A DNA stretch of 7,526 nucleotides from Treponema sp. (GCA_031264395.1 JAISEB010000031.1:1-7526); one strand, 5' to 3'; shown: positions 1-6,100, numbered from the stretch's first letter. Made by a program: numbers and translations. The notes: generated from the sequence alone by a model not told the origin.

Positions 1-17
1 TTACAAGGAGAAACGAC

Positions 18-188
18 ATGGCCCAGGCCAGTAAAAATGCCCGTACTTCCAGCGCCACCCAGAAATTCTTTTGTTCCTGCGGCGGTGAAATCAAAATGAA
101 AACCGTTTTCGAGAACGGCAAGGTCAAAAATCAGGCCGAATGCGAAAAATGTAAACGGACGGAACGGCGTCCTTCGGATTTTAAGTAA
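18..188 (+). CDS. Small Cys4 zinc-ribbon protein, function unknown
   Basis: A 56-residue basic protein opens at ATG 18 behind a good Shine-Dalgarno (AAGGAG, 5-10, spacing 7) and ends at TAA 186-188. Four cysteines, C19 and C21 (CSC) and C42 and C45 (CEKC), make a CxC-x20-CxxC pattern that should bind one zinc. About 18 residues rich in Ser, Thr, Ala and basic residues precede the ribbon, and a Lys/Arg-rich tail follows. The size, charge and position just before rpsT suggest a ribosome- or RNA-associated protein. The cysteine layout resembles zinc-type ribosomal proteins such as L31 (also in this window), but I do not recognise it as a named ribosomal protein and the alignment to L33 is poor. 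The reading frame and zinc site are well supported; the function is unknown. Confidence 0.8.
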   Translation: MAQASKNARTSSATQKFFCSCGGEIKMKTVFENGKVKNQAECEKCKRTERRPSDFK

Positions 189-234
189 AGCTTTCCCAAA
201 AAGCTTACGTACTACATAATGTGGGGGTTTTCTT

Positions 235-510
235 TTGGCAGTTAAGAGTAGTTCCGCCGAAAAGCGTCACCGGCAAAGTGAGGAAAGGCGGCTCCGGAAC
301 AAGGCGGTAAAGAGCGCCGTCAGGACCAGCGCAAAGAAATTTGTTGTTTTGGCCCGAAAAAAGGAAATTGACGAAGCGGAAGCGGCGTTAAAGGAAATGA
401 TTAAAAAAATCGATTCCGCCGCCCGCAAGGGGATTATCAAAAAAAATGCCGCGGCCAGGAAAAAATCCCGGATGCAGCTCCTTTTCAATTCCCTGAAAAA
501 AGCCCAGTAG
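235..510 (+). CDS. rpsT: 30S ribosomal protein S20
   Basis: This encodes 91 residues, the usual S20 length, with the very basic, helical, Lys/Ala-rich composition of the family. It begins AVKSSSAEKRHRQSEERRLR and ends with the typical RKKSRMQLLFNSLKKA segment. S20 is a primary binder of 16S rRNA in the small subunit. The start must be TTG at 235, because there is no in-frame ATG until about residue 54. A G-run (223-227) about 7 nt upstream serves as a weak Shine-Dalgarno. The weak start may hold down translation, as a UUG start does for E. coli rpsT, although no autoregulatory element is demonstrable here. It lies 46 nt after the zinc-ribbon gene and 172 nt before hup. Confidence 0.96.
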   Translation: MAVKSSSAEKRHRQSEERRLRNKAVKSAVRTSAKKFVVLARKKEIDEAEAALKEMIKKIDSAARKGIIKKNAAARKKSRMQLLFNSLKKAQ

Positions 511-549
511 GTGAAGAAGTAGTCCTTATATATCCGGTAAAGTGGATTT

Positions 550-655
550 TACGAGGTACTCGTACAGTAAAAGGGCGATTAACCTCGAACCACGCGAACG
601 AGGCGTATTTTGCTTTGTCTTTCGGGATTATTTCCGGGAACCCGCTCACCGCGGG
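550..655 (+). promoter_or_regulatory. Inverted-repeat-rich leader upstream of hup
   Basis: The 172-nt spacer between rpsT and hup has no convincing gene but several inverted repeats. TACGAG and CTCGTA (550-555 and 559-564) flank a 3-nt centre. CCTCG (583-587) can pair either with CGAGG at 599-603 or with CGAGG at 552-556, which are mutually exclusive helices. CCCGC and GCGGG (641-645 and 651-655) form a GC-rich hairpin about 20 nt before the hup Shine-Dalgarno. I could not place a good -35/-10 pair, so this may be a spacer in a longer transcript or a leader. A regulatory role is inferred from the repeats alone. Confidence 0.35.
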
Positions 656-682
656 GAGTTTCAGGCGGATGCTGAGGACAGG

Positions 683-1036
683 ATGACAGGGAAAAAAATT
701 ACCAAGACTGAGCTTGTCGACGGGGTGTACGAAAAAACGGGAATAATCCGCAAAGATATAAAGACGGCGCTGGATTTGGCGTTTGAAGGCATCAAGGAGG
801 CGCTTGCCGGCGGAACAGTGGTAGAACTTCGGGGTTTTGGCACGTTTGAGGTGCGCAGGCGCAAGGGCCGCCAAAAAGCCCGAAACCCGAAAACAGGGGA
901 ATATGTTTCGGTGACCAGCCACGGCATTGCCGCTTTCAGGCCCGGCAGGGAGATGAAACAGGCGGTATGGAATGTTGCCTCCGAAGACGCTGAAAACGCT
1001 CCGGGCGTACTGGCTTCGGACAAACCGGCGAGATGA
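683..1036 (+). CDS. hup: HU-family DNA-binding protein
   Basis: This is a 117-residue histone-like protein that dimerises and bends DNA in the nucleoid. Residues 1-45 form the two N-terminal helices (KITKTELVDGVYEKTG). The family signature GFGTFEVRRRKGR lies at 51-63, and the DNA-binding beta arm carries RNPKTGE at 67-73, where P69 is the intercalating proline. The core closes with AFRPGREMKQAV at 84-95. A polar tail of about 22 residues (96-117) extends beyond the usual roughly 90-residue HU. I chose ATG 683 because GAGG (674-677) sits 5 nt upstream and the protein then begins as HU normally does. A GTG at 542 would add 47 residues unlike HU. It lies between rpsT and lnt; from memory this matches TP0251 of T. 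pallidum. Confidence 0.93.
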   Translation: MTGKKITKTELVDGVYEKTGIIRKDIKTALDLAFEGIKEALAGGTVVELRGFGTFEVRRRKGRQKARNPKTGEYVSVTSHGIAAFRPGREMKQAVWNVASEDAENAPGVLASDKPAR

Positions 1037-1041
1037 TCCGG

Positions 1042-1064
1042 GCCGGTAAAAAGGGTTTTCCGGC
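1042..1064 (+). other. Bulged hairpin between hup and lnt
   Basis: GCCGG, one bulged T, then AAAA (1042-1051) pair with TTTT and CCGGC (1056-1064), giving nine pairs around a 4-nt loop. It starts 5 nt after the hup stop codon. The bases after the stem are AAGAGACG rather than T residues, so it is not a standard intrinsic terminator. It may be an mRNA 3'-end stabiliser or pause site between hup and lnt. The structure was read by eye. Confidence 0.45.
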
Positions 1065-1065
1065 A

Positions 1066-1093
1066 AGAGACGTAATAGTAGAGACGTAACAGT
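1066..1093 (+). repeat. 14-bp tandem repeat abutting the lnt start codon
   Basis: AGAGACGTAATAGT (1066-1079) is followed directly by AGAGACGTAACAGT (1080-1093), with 13 of 14 positions identical, and the lnt ATG is the next base. Each unit carries the only purine-rich stretch that could act as a ribosome binding site (AGAGA), so the duplication may have doubled or moved a weak Shine-Dalgarno. Confidence 0.85.
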
Positions 1094-2836
1094 ATGGACA
1101 AAAAGATAGACAGGCAGTTGGTTCAGGAAAACACTCCGGGGGGCGTAAAAGGCTTTTTTATCAATCTGGGGCTTGTTGTCCTGGGCGTTTTGCTTTTTTC
1201 CCTTTCGTTTCCGAACCTCCTTGTCCTCAAGGGCATTCCGATCCTCGCGTGGGTTGCCTATGTGCCGGTTTTTATCCTGATCCGCAGGGTATCGGTTCCC
1301 GCGTCGGTATGCTGGGGCGCCCTCTACGGCTATGTTTCCTACAACGCTTTTAATTACTGGCTCAGCGTTTTTCACCCGATTGCGGGCCTTGTCGTTTGTT
1401 CGATTTATCTGGTATATCTGGCCGTTCTGTTTCCCCTTTTAAAGCTGGCCCGTATCCTGTTTCCCAAACGGGGCTACCTGCTCCAGTGGCTTTTGTGGCT
1501 GGGTTACGAGTACCTTCGCACCAAAGGCTTTTTGGGCTATTCCTACGGCGTTACCGGCTATTCCCAGTGGGAAATGCTTCCCGTCATTCAAATAGCCAGT
1601 ATCGGGGGCGTCTGGGCCGTATCGGCCCTGGTGCTTTTTCCGTCGGTCTTTTTGGGATCGGCGCTTCCCGCCCGGTTTACCGCAGAACCGGGGCGCGCGG
1701 CCGTTTCGCGGGCGGTTTTTGCCGCCATCGCCGGTTTTTTCCGCCGGGAAAGGATCTTTGCCCTCCTGTGGGCCGCCGCGCTTGCCTTGACCCTGGTCTA
1801 CGGCGTTGTTTCGCCGGTAGATTATTCGGCGGCGCCCAGGGCAAAAATCTCCCTTATTCAGCAGAATAACGATCCCTGGAAAGACGACGGCCCCGCGGCT
1901 TACGTGGCCAACCTCCGCGTGCTCACGCGTCTGTCGGAAGAGGCCCTGGCCGCCGAGCCTGATTCGGAACTGGTGGTCTGGTCGGAAACGGCCTTTGTTC
2001 CCCGCATTTACTGGCACCTGACCTACCGGGATCAGCCGGCCTTCTATCCAATCGTCAAGGATCTGATGGATTATCTTGCGGAAAAGGACGTTCCGTTTGT
2101 GCTGGGTAATGACGACACCCGCAAAGAAGTAAGCGCGCGGGGCTTTTGGGACGAGGTATCGTACAACGGGGTGTGGCTTTTTGAAAAGGATACGATGAAG
2201 CAGCTGTACCGGAAACTCCACCTCGTGCCCTTTACCGAACATTTTCCCTACGAAAAGCAGTTTCCGTTCATTTACGACCTGCTTGCCGGCAGGGACGACA
2301 TTCACCTGTGGAAAGCGGGGAACGATCCGGTTGTTTTTGAAACAGGCCGCCTTAAATTTTCAACTCCCATCTGCTTTGAAGACACGTTTGGGTACCTTTC
2401 GCGGAATTTTGTACGGAACGGAGCGGAACTGCTGGTGAACGTTTCCAACGACGCCTGGTCAAAAAGCGTTCCCGCCCAGATGCAGCACCTTTCAATGGCG
2501 GTTTTCAGGGCCGTGGAAAACCGCTGTTCGATGATCCGGTCTACCGCCTCCGGACAGACCTGCGCCGTGGATCCCAACGGCAGGGTACTTGCCATGGCGG
2601 AACCTTTTGTGGCAACGTATCTTAACGTTTCAATTCCCCTGGTCAAGCCGGCGGCTCTGTATACCAGGTGGGGCGATGTGCTGGGCGTTTTTTTTGCCGC
2701 TGCCGCCGCCGCGGTCTTGTTAACCGGAATAATCCTGGCTATACTAAGATCAACGATTCATCCCGCCCAAAAATCTTCCGGCGGGCTTTTGGGCGTTAAA
2801 TCAGCAGATGAAACAAAAAACAGAAGGGGCGTATGA
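1094..2836 (+). CDS. lnt: Apolipoprotein N-acyltransferase
   Basis: Lnt performs the last step of lipoprotein maturation at the inner membrane, N-acylating the lipidated cysteine using phospholipid. The 580-residue protein has hydrophobic helices from about 22 to 240 (roughly seven membrane segments), a periplasmic nitrilase-fold domain at about 248-515, and a final membrane helix at about 526-552. The catalytic triad is visible: E298 (VVWSETA), K374 (YRKLHLVPF) and C427 (TPICFED). The supporting glutamates E382 and E429 match E. coli E343 and E389. The cytoplasmic tail (about 553-580) is polar and longer than in E. coli Lnt (512 residues overall). ATG 1094 lies just after a 14-bp tandem repeat and lacks a strong Shine-Dalgarno. 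The stop overlaps the next start (ATGA, 2833-2836). Confidence 0.95.
   Translation: MDKKIDRQLVQENTPGGVKGFFINLGLVVLGVLLFSLSFPNLLVLKGIPILAWVAYVPVFILIRRVSVPASVCWGALYGYVSYNAFNYWLSVFHPIAGLVVCSIYLVYLAVLFPLLKLARILFPKRGYLLQWLLWLGYEYLRTKGFLGYSYGVTGYSQWEMLPVIQIASIGGVWAVSALVLFPSVFLGSALPARFTAEPGRAAVSRAVFAAIAGFFRRERIFALLWAAALALTLVYGVVSPVDYSAAPRAKISLIQQNNDPWKDDGPAAYVANLRVLTRLSEEALAAEPDSELVVWSETAFVPRIYWHLTYRDQPAFYPIVKDLMDYLAEKDVPFVLGNDDTRKEVSARGFWDEVSYNGVWLFEKDTMKQLYRKLHLVPFTEHFPYEKQFPFIYDLLAGRDDIHLWKAGNDPVVFETGRLKFSTPICFEDTFGYLSRNFVRNGAELLVNVSNDAWSKSVPAQMQHLSMAVFRAVENRCSMIRSTASGQTCAVDPNGRVLAMAEPFVATYLNVSIPLVKPAALYTRWGDVLGVFFAAAAAAVLLTGIILAILRSTIHPAQKSSGGLLGVKSADETKNRRGV
2762..2795 (+). repeat. Two mutually exclusive inverted repeats in the 3' end of lnt
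   Basis: Inside the codons for the lnt tail, CGCCCAAAA (2764-2772) is perfectly complementary to TTTTGGGCG (2787-2795). An overlapping pair, CCCGCC (2762-2767) and GGCGGG (2780-2785), cannot form at the same time. The element ends 38 nt before the start of the receiver gene. No T-run follows, so a terminator is unlikely on this strand. Confidence 0.6.
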
Positions 2837-3540
2837 ATACCCGCAGGAAGATACTTGTTATTGATGATGAAACCATAAACGTAGAGTTTTTCGACGTAAT
2901 GCTGTCGAAACTCGGTTTTGTGGTCGAAAAGGCCGATAACGGAAAAGACGGCCTTGAAAAGGTAAAAAAGTTTTTCCCCGATCTTATCCTCCTTGACAAC
3001 ATTATGCCTAAAATGTCCGGCTGGGAACTTACGAAAATTCTCAAGGCGGATCCAAAATACCGGGAAATTCCCATTATTATGCTTTCCGCCCTTGACGACG
3101 TTAAAGACAAAGTCGAGGGGTTTGAACTGGGCGTGGACGACTATATCACCAAACCCTTTAATTTTTCCGAGGTTCTTGCCAGAATCAGGGCCGTGTTCCG
3201 TAACCGGGAACTTTTCGCCCAGATTGTGGCCAGGGAATCCCGGCTGAGCCTTGCCGAGGACTTAAGCGCGGCGCTTAAGAGCGACATAGCCCAGTTTATT
3301 GAAAGCATGGACGATCTTGACACGGTGGTTAAAGATATTTCGCAGGGTATTCCCGGCAAAAAAGAGCTGTCCGGGTTGCTTGACAACCTTAGAAAAAAAA
3401 GTCAGGTTGTCAGAAAGCACATAGCGGGAATCGACGCCAGAATAGAGCGTACGATGACCGAGTGGGAAAATCTCAAGAAAAATGAAATAGGGCTTTCGGC
3501 CCTGGAAAGTCAAATACGCAGGTCTCCGCAGGAATCGTAA
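2833..3540 (+). CDS. Response regulator: receiver domain with helical C-terminal output
   Basis: The 235-residue protein begins with a complete CheY-type receiver (about 5-122). The acidic pair is D11/D12 (ILVIDDE), the phospho-acceptor is D55 (LILLDNIMPKMSG), the switch residue is S85 (IIMLSA) and the conserved lysine is K107 (DYITKPF), so it should be phosphorylated by a histidine kinase. None is encoded in the window. Residues 123-235 contain no recognised DNA-binding or enzymatic domain but are strongly helical and charged. They could be a coiled coil or an antiparallel helical hairpin resembling the dimerisation region of a histidine kinase, with serine (S150) where the histidine would be. 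ATG 2833 overlaps the lnt stop by 4 nt, with AAGGGG at 2824-2829. The stop shares one base with the bactofilin start. The receiver call is secure; the output is unknown. Confidence 0.92.
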   Translation: MNTRRKILVIDDETINVEFFDVMLSKLGFVVEKADNGKDGLEKVKKFFPDLILLDNIMPKMSGWELTKILKADPKYREIPIIMLSALDDVKDKVEGFELGVDDYITKPFNFSEVLARIRAVFRNRELFAQIVARESRLSLAEDLSAALKSDIAQFIESMDDLDTVVKDISQGIPGKKELSGLLDNLRKKSQVVRKHIAGIDARIERTMTEWENLKKNEIGLSALESQIRRSPQES

Positions 3541-3965
3541 TGGTAAAGACCGGAAAAAGGGAAAAGGCTCCAAAGTATATTGTTCTTGGGGATACCACAA
3601 GTTTTGACGGTTTTTTGAAATTTAAAGAGACCCTTTGCATACAGGGGAAATTCAAGGGTACGATTGAGGCGACAGGGGCGCTTATTGTGGACAAGGGCGC
3701 GGTGGTGGAAGCCGACCATATTTCGGTAACGTCCCTTACGGTGTATGGCGCCGTGTCCGGCCAGGTGCGGGCGGTGGATAAAATCGACCTTTTGCCCGGC
3801 TCAAGCCTGAAAGGCGATATTTCGGCCGGCCGGCTCCGCATAGCCGACGGGGTTCTTTTTGAGGGCCAGTGCAGCATGACCGGAACCGAACGGGAGGTTG
3901 AGATCTTTTCCCGTCCCATAGAAGAGATACGGACAGAGCTAAAAAGGAACAATGGACAGCATTGA
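3540..3965 (+). CDS. Bactofilin family cytoskeletal protein
   Basis: This is a 141-residue protein with the bactofilin (DUF583) core at about 15-118: a short N-terminal tail, then repeating beta-helix strands such as FKETLCIQGKFKGTIEATG, LIVDKGAVVEADHISVTS and GDISAGRLRIADGVLFEG. Hydrophobic residues and glycines recur at helix turns. Bactofilins self-assemble without nucleotide into membrane-associated filaments that position cell-wall enzymes. Homologues set helical shape in Helicobacter (CcmA) and helical pitch in Leptospira, so a role in spirochaete body shape is plausible. No transmembrane segment is present. ATG 3540 overlaps the previous stop (TAATG), with AGGA at 3530-3533. Unlike many bactofilin loci, no M23 peptidase is adjacent. 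The C-terminus (119-141) is charged. Confidence 0.92.
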   Translation: MVKTGKREKAPKYIVLGDTTSFDGFLKFKETLCIQGKFKGTIEATGALIVDKGAVVEADHISVTSLTVYGAVSGQVRAVDKIDLLPGSSLKGDISAGRLRIADGVLFEGQCSMTGTEREVEIFSRPIEEIRTELKRNNGQH

Positions 3966-4444
3966 GGAAAACTGAAGAGAACCTGGTCGCTTTTTTGGCG
4001 GAAAGGTCCCTTGTGCTTGCCGCGGCGGAGTCCTGTACGGCAGGTCTGGTCGCGGACCGGATCGCCCGGGTTCCCGGAGCCTCAAAGGTTTTCTGGGGTT
4101 CTTTTGTGTGTTACAGCCCCCGCGCAAAAATAAAAATGCTTGGGATAGCGCGCGAGATTCTTGACAGATACGGCCTTGTCAGCGCCGAAACCGCGGCGGC
4201 AATGGCCGCGGGGGCGCTTCGAAAAAGCGGCGCCGATCTTGCGCTTTCGGTAACCGGTCTTGCCGGGCCGGAAGGCGACGGATCCGGAACGCCGGTCGGG
4301 ACCGTCTGGATAGGAACGGCCCTGAAAAAAGGCCCGGAAACGGCCAGGGTTTTTCATTTTACCGGTTCCCGTAACGAGCTGCGCAGCAGAGCGGCTCTGG
4401 AAGCCGTTAATCAGATACTGAAACAATTACAGGAGTTTTTTTGA
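3962..4444 (+). CDS. pncC: CinA C-terminal family NMN deamidase
   Basis: This 160-residue stand-alone CinA-C domain is the form called PncC, which hydrolyses nicotinamide mononucleotide to nicotinate mononucleotide and ammonia in NAD salvage. Motifs are AAESCTAGLVADRI (21-34; the common form is ESCTGG, here CTAG), VFWGSFVCYSPRAK (43-56), ALSVTGLAGPEGDG (94-107) and GTPVGTVWIG (109-118). The N-terminal CinA/MoCF domain is absent, so this is not a full competence-damage protein. The start is assigned to TTG 3962, overlapping the bactofilin stop (TTGA). The nearest AGGA (3945-3948) is 13 nt away, which is far. An ATG at 3952 lies closer to it but runs into a TGA after seven codons. The stop shares a base with the rho ATG. 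Confidence 0.9.
   Translation: MRKTEENLVAFLAERSLVLAAAESCTAGLVADRIARVPGASKVFWGSFVCYSPRAKIKMLGIAREILDRYGLVSAETAAAMAAGALRKSGADLALSVTGLAGPEGDGSGTPVGTVWIGTALKKGPETARVFHFTGSRNELRSRAALEAVNQILKQLQEFF
3963..3982 (+). repeat. 10-bp imperfect tandem duplication at the pncC start
   Basis: TGAGGAAAAC (3963-3972) is followed by TGAAGAGAAC (3973-3982), with 8 of 10 bases the same. Because 10 is not a multiple of 3, the repeat separates the frame opened by ATG 3952 (MDSIEEN then stop) from the pncC frame. This may explain why pncC now needs a TTG start. Confidence 0.5.
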
Positions 4445-6030
4445 TGGCCTACGTAAGGAAATCCCGTACGGTAAAATCCGGCGGTGATCTAATTGGTCAG
4501 AATGACGCTGCGGAAGAGCAGCCTGTGGACGGAGAGGATCGTTCCAACGGGAAAGTGGTAGTAAGGGCAAGGCCCCGTCCTGTTCGCAGGACGTATCAGA
4601 GCCCGAGCCAGAGCGCCGGAGAGCCGGCAAACACGGAAGGGGAAAGTCCCGCCCCTCCGCCCCAAACTTTTACGGGGGGGCTGCCGAAGCTTCCTTCCAT
4701 GCCGGATATTTACGGCAAGCCCGAACCCAGGGCCGGAGAAGAAAACGGCAAGCCGCGGCTTTCGATTAACGAGCTTATCCGGCTTAACATGGTCGATCTG
4801 CGGGAGCTTGCGGCGAATTACAACATTACCCACGAAGATATGATGGCCCTGAAAAAGCAGGAGATCGTTTTTTCCATACTCAAGGCCCATACCGAGCGCG
4901 GGGGCATTATCTACGCGTACGGATCCCTTGAGATACTGCCCGACGGTTACGGTTTTCTGCGGAGTCCGCAGAATTCCTACCTGCCCGGCCCGGACGATAT
5001 TTACATAAGCCCAAGCCAGATACGGCTTTTTGCCCTTAAAACCGGCGATACGGTTTACGGCCAAATCCGCAGCCCGAAGGAACAGGAACGTTTTTTTGCG
5101 ATGCTCAGGGTGGAAACGGTCAACTATGACGATCCGACCGTCGCCCAGAACCGCATACCCTTCGACAACCTTACGCCGCTGTATCCTTCCCAAAAGCTTG
5201 ATCTTGAAACCGTTACCGAAGGCATTTCGGAGCGGATAATCAACCTGTTCTGTCCGATCGGCAAAGGCCAGCGCGCCCTTATCGTGGCGCCCCCGAGAAC
5301 GGGTAAGACGATCATGATGCAGAAAATCGCCAACGCCATAACCGAGAACCACCCCGAAGTGTACCTTATCGTGCTGCTTATTGACGAACGGCCGGAAGAA
5401 GTAACCGACATGGAACGGACCGTCCGGGCAGAGGTCATTTCTTCTACATTTGACGAACAGGCTACCCGGCATGTCCAGGTTACGGAAATGGTTCTGGAAA
5501 AGGCCAAGCGCCTTGTCGAACACAAGAAAGACGTGGTGATTCTTCTTGACTCCATAACCCGTCTCGCGCGGGCCTACAACCAGACCGTTCCCGCCTCGGG
5601 CAAGATCCTTTCCGGCGGCGTTGACAGCAACGCCCTCCACAAACCCAAACGCTTTTTCGGCGCGGCAAGGAACATCGAGGAAGGCGGCAGCCTTACCATC
5701 ATTTCGACGGCCCTTATCGAGACCGGAAGCCGCATGGACGAGGTTATTTTTGAAGAATTCAAGGGCACGGGCAACCTTGAAATCGACCTGGACAGGAGGA
5801 TTTCCGACCGGCGGCTTTTCCCGGCAATCAACATCAAAAAATCCGGCACCAGAAAAGAAGAGCTTCTGCTCACCGAAGAAGAACTCCAGAAAATCTGGAT
5901 ACTCCGCAAGGTTATCAACCCCATGGACGATGTCGAGATTATCGAACTCCTGGTTGACAGAATGAAGAAAAGCAAGAATAATGAAGCTTTCATCAGGTCA
6001 ATGAATACCGGTTCCGCCGGAAGTGACTAA
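4444..6030 (+). CDS. rho: Transcription termination factor Rho
   Basis: Rho is the hexameric RNA-dependent ATPase that ends transcription. From ATG 4444 it has 528 residues against 419 in E. coli. Residues 5-105 are an extra low-complexity region rich in Pro, Arg, Gly and acidic residues. The Rho N-terminal helical domain (about 106-150) and the RNA-binding cold-shock-like fold (about 155-225, with LEILPDGYGFLRSPQNSYLPG) follow. The ATPase has Walker A APPRTGKT at 282-289, catalytic E315 in LLIDERPEEV and Walker B VVILLDS ending near D369. The R-loop GTGN region and FFGAARNIEEGGSLTI are intact. AGGAG (4431-4435) lies 8 nt before ATG 4444, which shares its first base with the pncC stop; TTG 4441 would add one residue. 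The adjacent rpmE matches treponemal order. Confidence 0.97.
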   Translation: MAYVRKSRTVKSGGDLIGQNDAAEEQPVDGEDRSNGKVVVRARPRPVRRTYQSPSQSAGEPANTEGESPAPPPQTFTGGLPKLPSMPDIYGKPEPRAGEENGKPRLSINELIRLNMVDLRELAANYNITHEDMMALKKQEIVFSILKAHTERGGIIYAYGSLEILPDGYGFLRSPQNSYLPGPDDIYISPSQIRLFALKTGDTVYGQIRSPKEQERFFAMLRVETVNYDDPTVAQNRIPFDNLTPLYPSQKLDLETVTEGISERIINLFCPIGKGQRALIVAPPRTGKTIMMQKIANAITENHPEVYLIVLLIDERPEEVTDMERTVRAEVISSTFDEQATRHVQVTEMVLEKAKRLVEHKKDVVILLDSITRLARAYNQTVPASGKILSGGVDSNALHKPKRFFGAARNIEEGGSLTIISTALIETGSRMDEVIFEEFKGTGNLEIDLDRRISDRRLFPAINIKKSGTRKEELLLTEEELQKIWILRKVINPMDDVEIIELLVDRMKKSKNNEAFIRSMNTGSAGSD

Positions 6031-6038
6031 GGGCGCCC

Positions 6039-6056
6039 AACCCGGCGGGGTTTTTT
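6039..6056 (+). terminator. Terminator-like hairpin after rho
   Basis: AACCC (6039-6043) pairs with GGGTT (6048-6052) around a GGCG loop, followed by the rest of a six-base T-run (6051-6056). It begins 9 nt after the rho stop and lies upstream of rpmE. The 5-bp stem is short for an intrinsic terminator. An alternative CGCC/GGCG pairing (6034-6037 with 6044-6047) would compete. It may only partly reduce read-through into rpmE. Confidence 0.5.
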
Positions 6057-6079
6057 GCGGCGTTTTGAAAAGGATCTAC

Positions 6080-6100
6080 ATGTTAAGAGGATTATTATGA
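6080..6100 (+). CDS. Possible six-codon upstream ORF overlapping rpmE
   Basis: ATG 6080 opens MLRGLL and stops at TGA 6098-6100, which overlaps the rpmE start as ATGA. A credible Shine-Dalgarno, AAGGA (6070-6074), lies 5 nt before it. The rpmE Shine-Dalgarno (AAGAGG, 6085-6090) sits inside this small ORF, so translating it would bring a ribosome across the rpmE initiation site. Whether it is translated cannot be told from sequence, and an ORF this short can arise by chance. Confidence 0.3.
   Translation: MLRGLL

Noticed and set aside
188..206. Hairpin AAGCTTT / AAAGCTT after the zinc-ribbon gene
   Set aside because: The stem is AT-rich and only 7 bp, with no T-run, so it is too weak to call a terminator.
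192..220. CATAAT (215-220) as a -10 promoter for rpsT
   Set aside because: No acceptable -35 lies 16-18 nt upstream, and a start near 227 would leave no room for the ribosome binding site.
542..682. GTG start at 542 extending hup by 47 residues
   Set aside because: The added residues do not resemble HU, while ATG 683 has a good Shine-Dalgarno and gives a normal HU N-terminus.
485..1375. Long minus-strand ORF of 296 codons over hup and the start of lnt
   Set aside because: It is antisense to two well-identified genes and its product is Arg/Pro/Phe-rich with no recognisable family.
4489..5640. Minus-strand ORF of 383 codons across rho
   Set aside because: It lies opposite a highly conserved rho frame and its product shows no recognisable domain.
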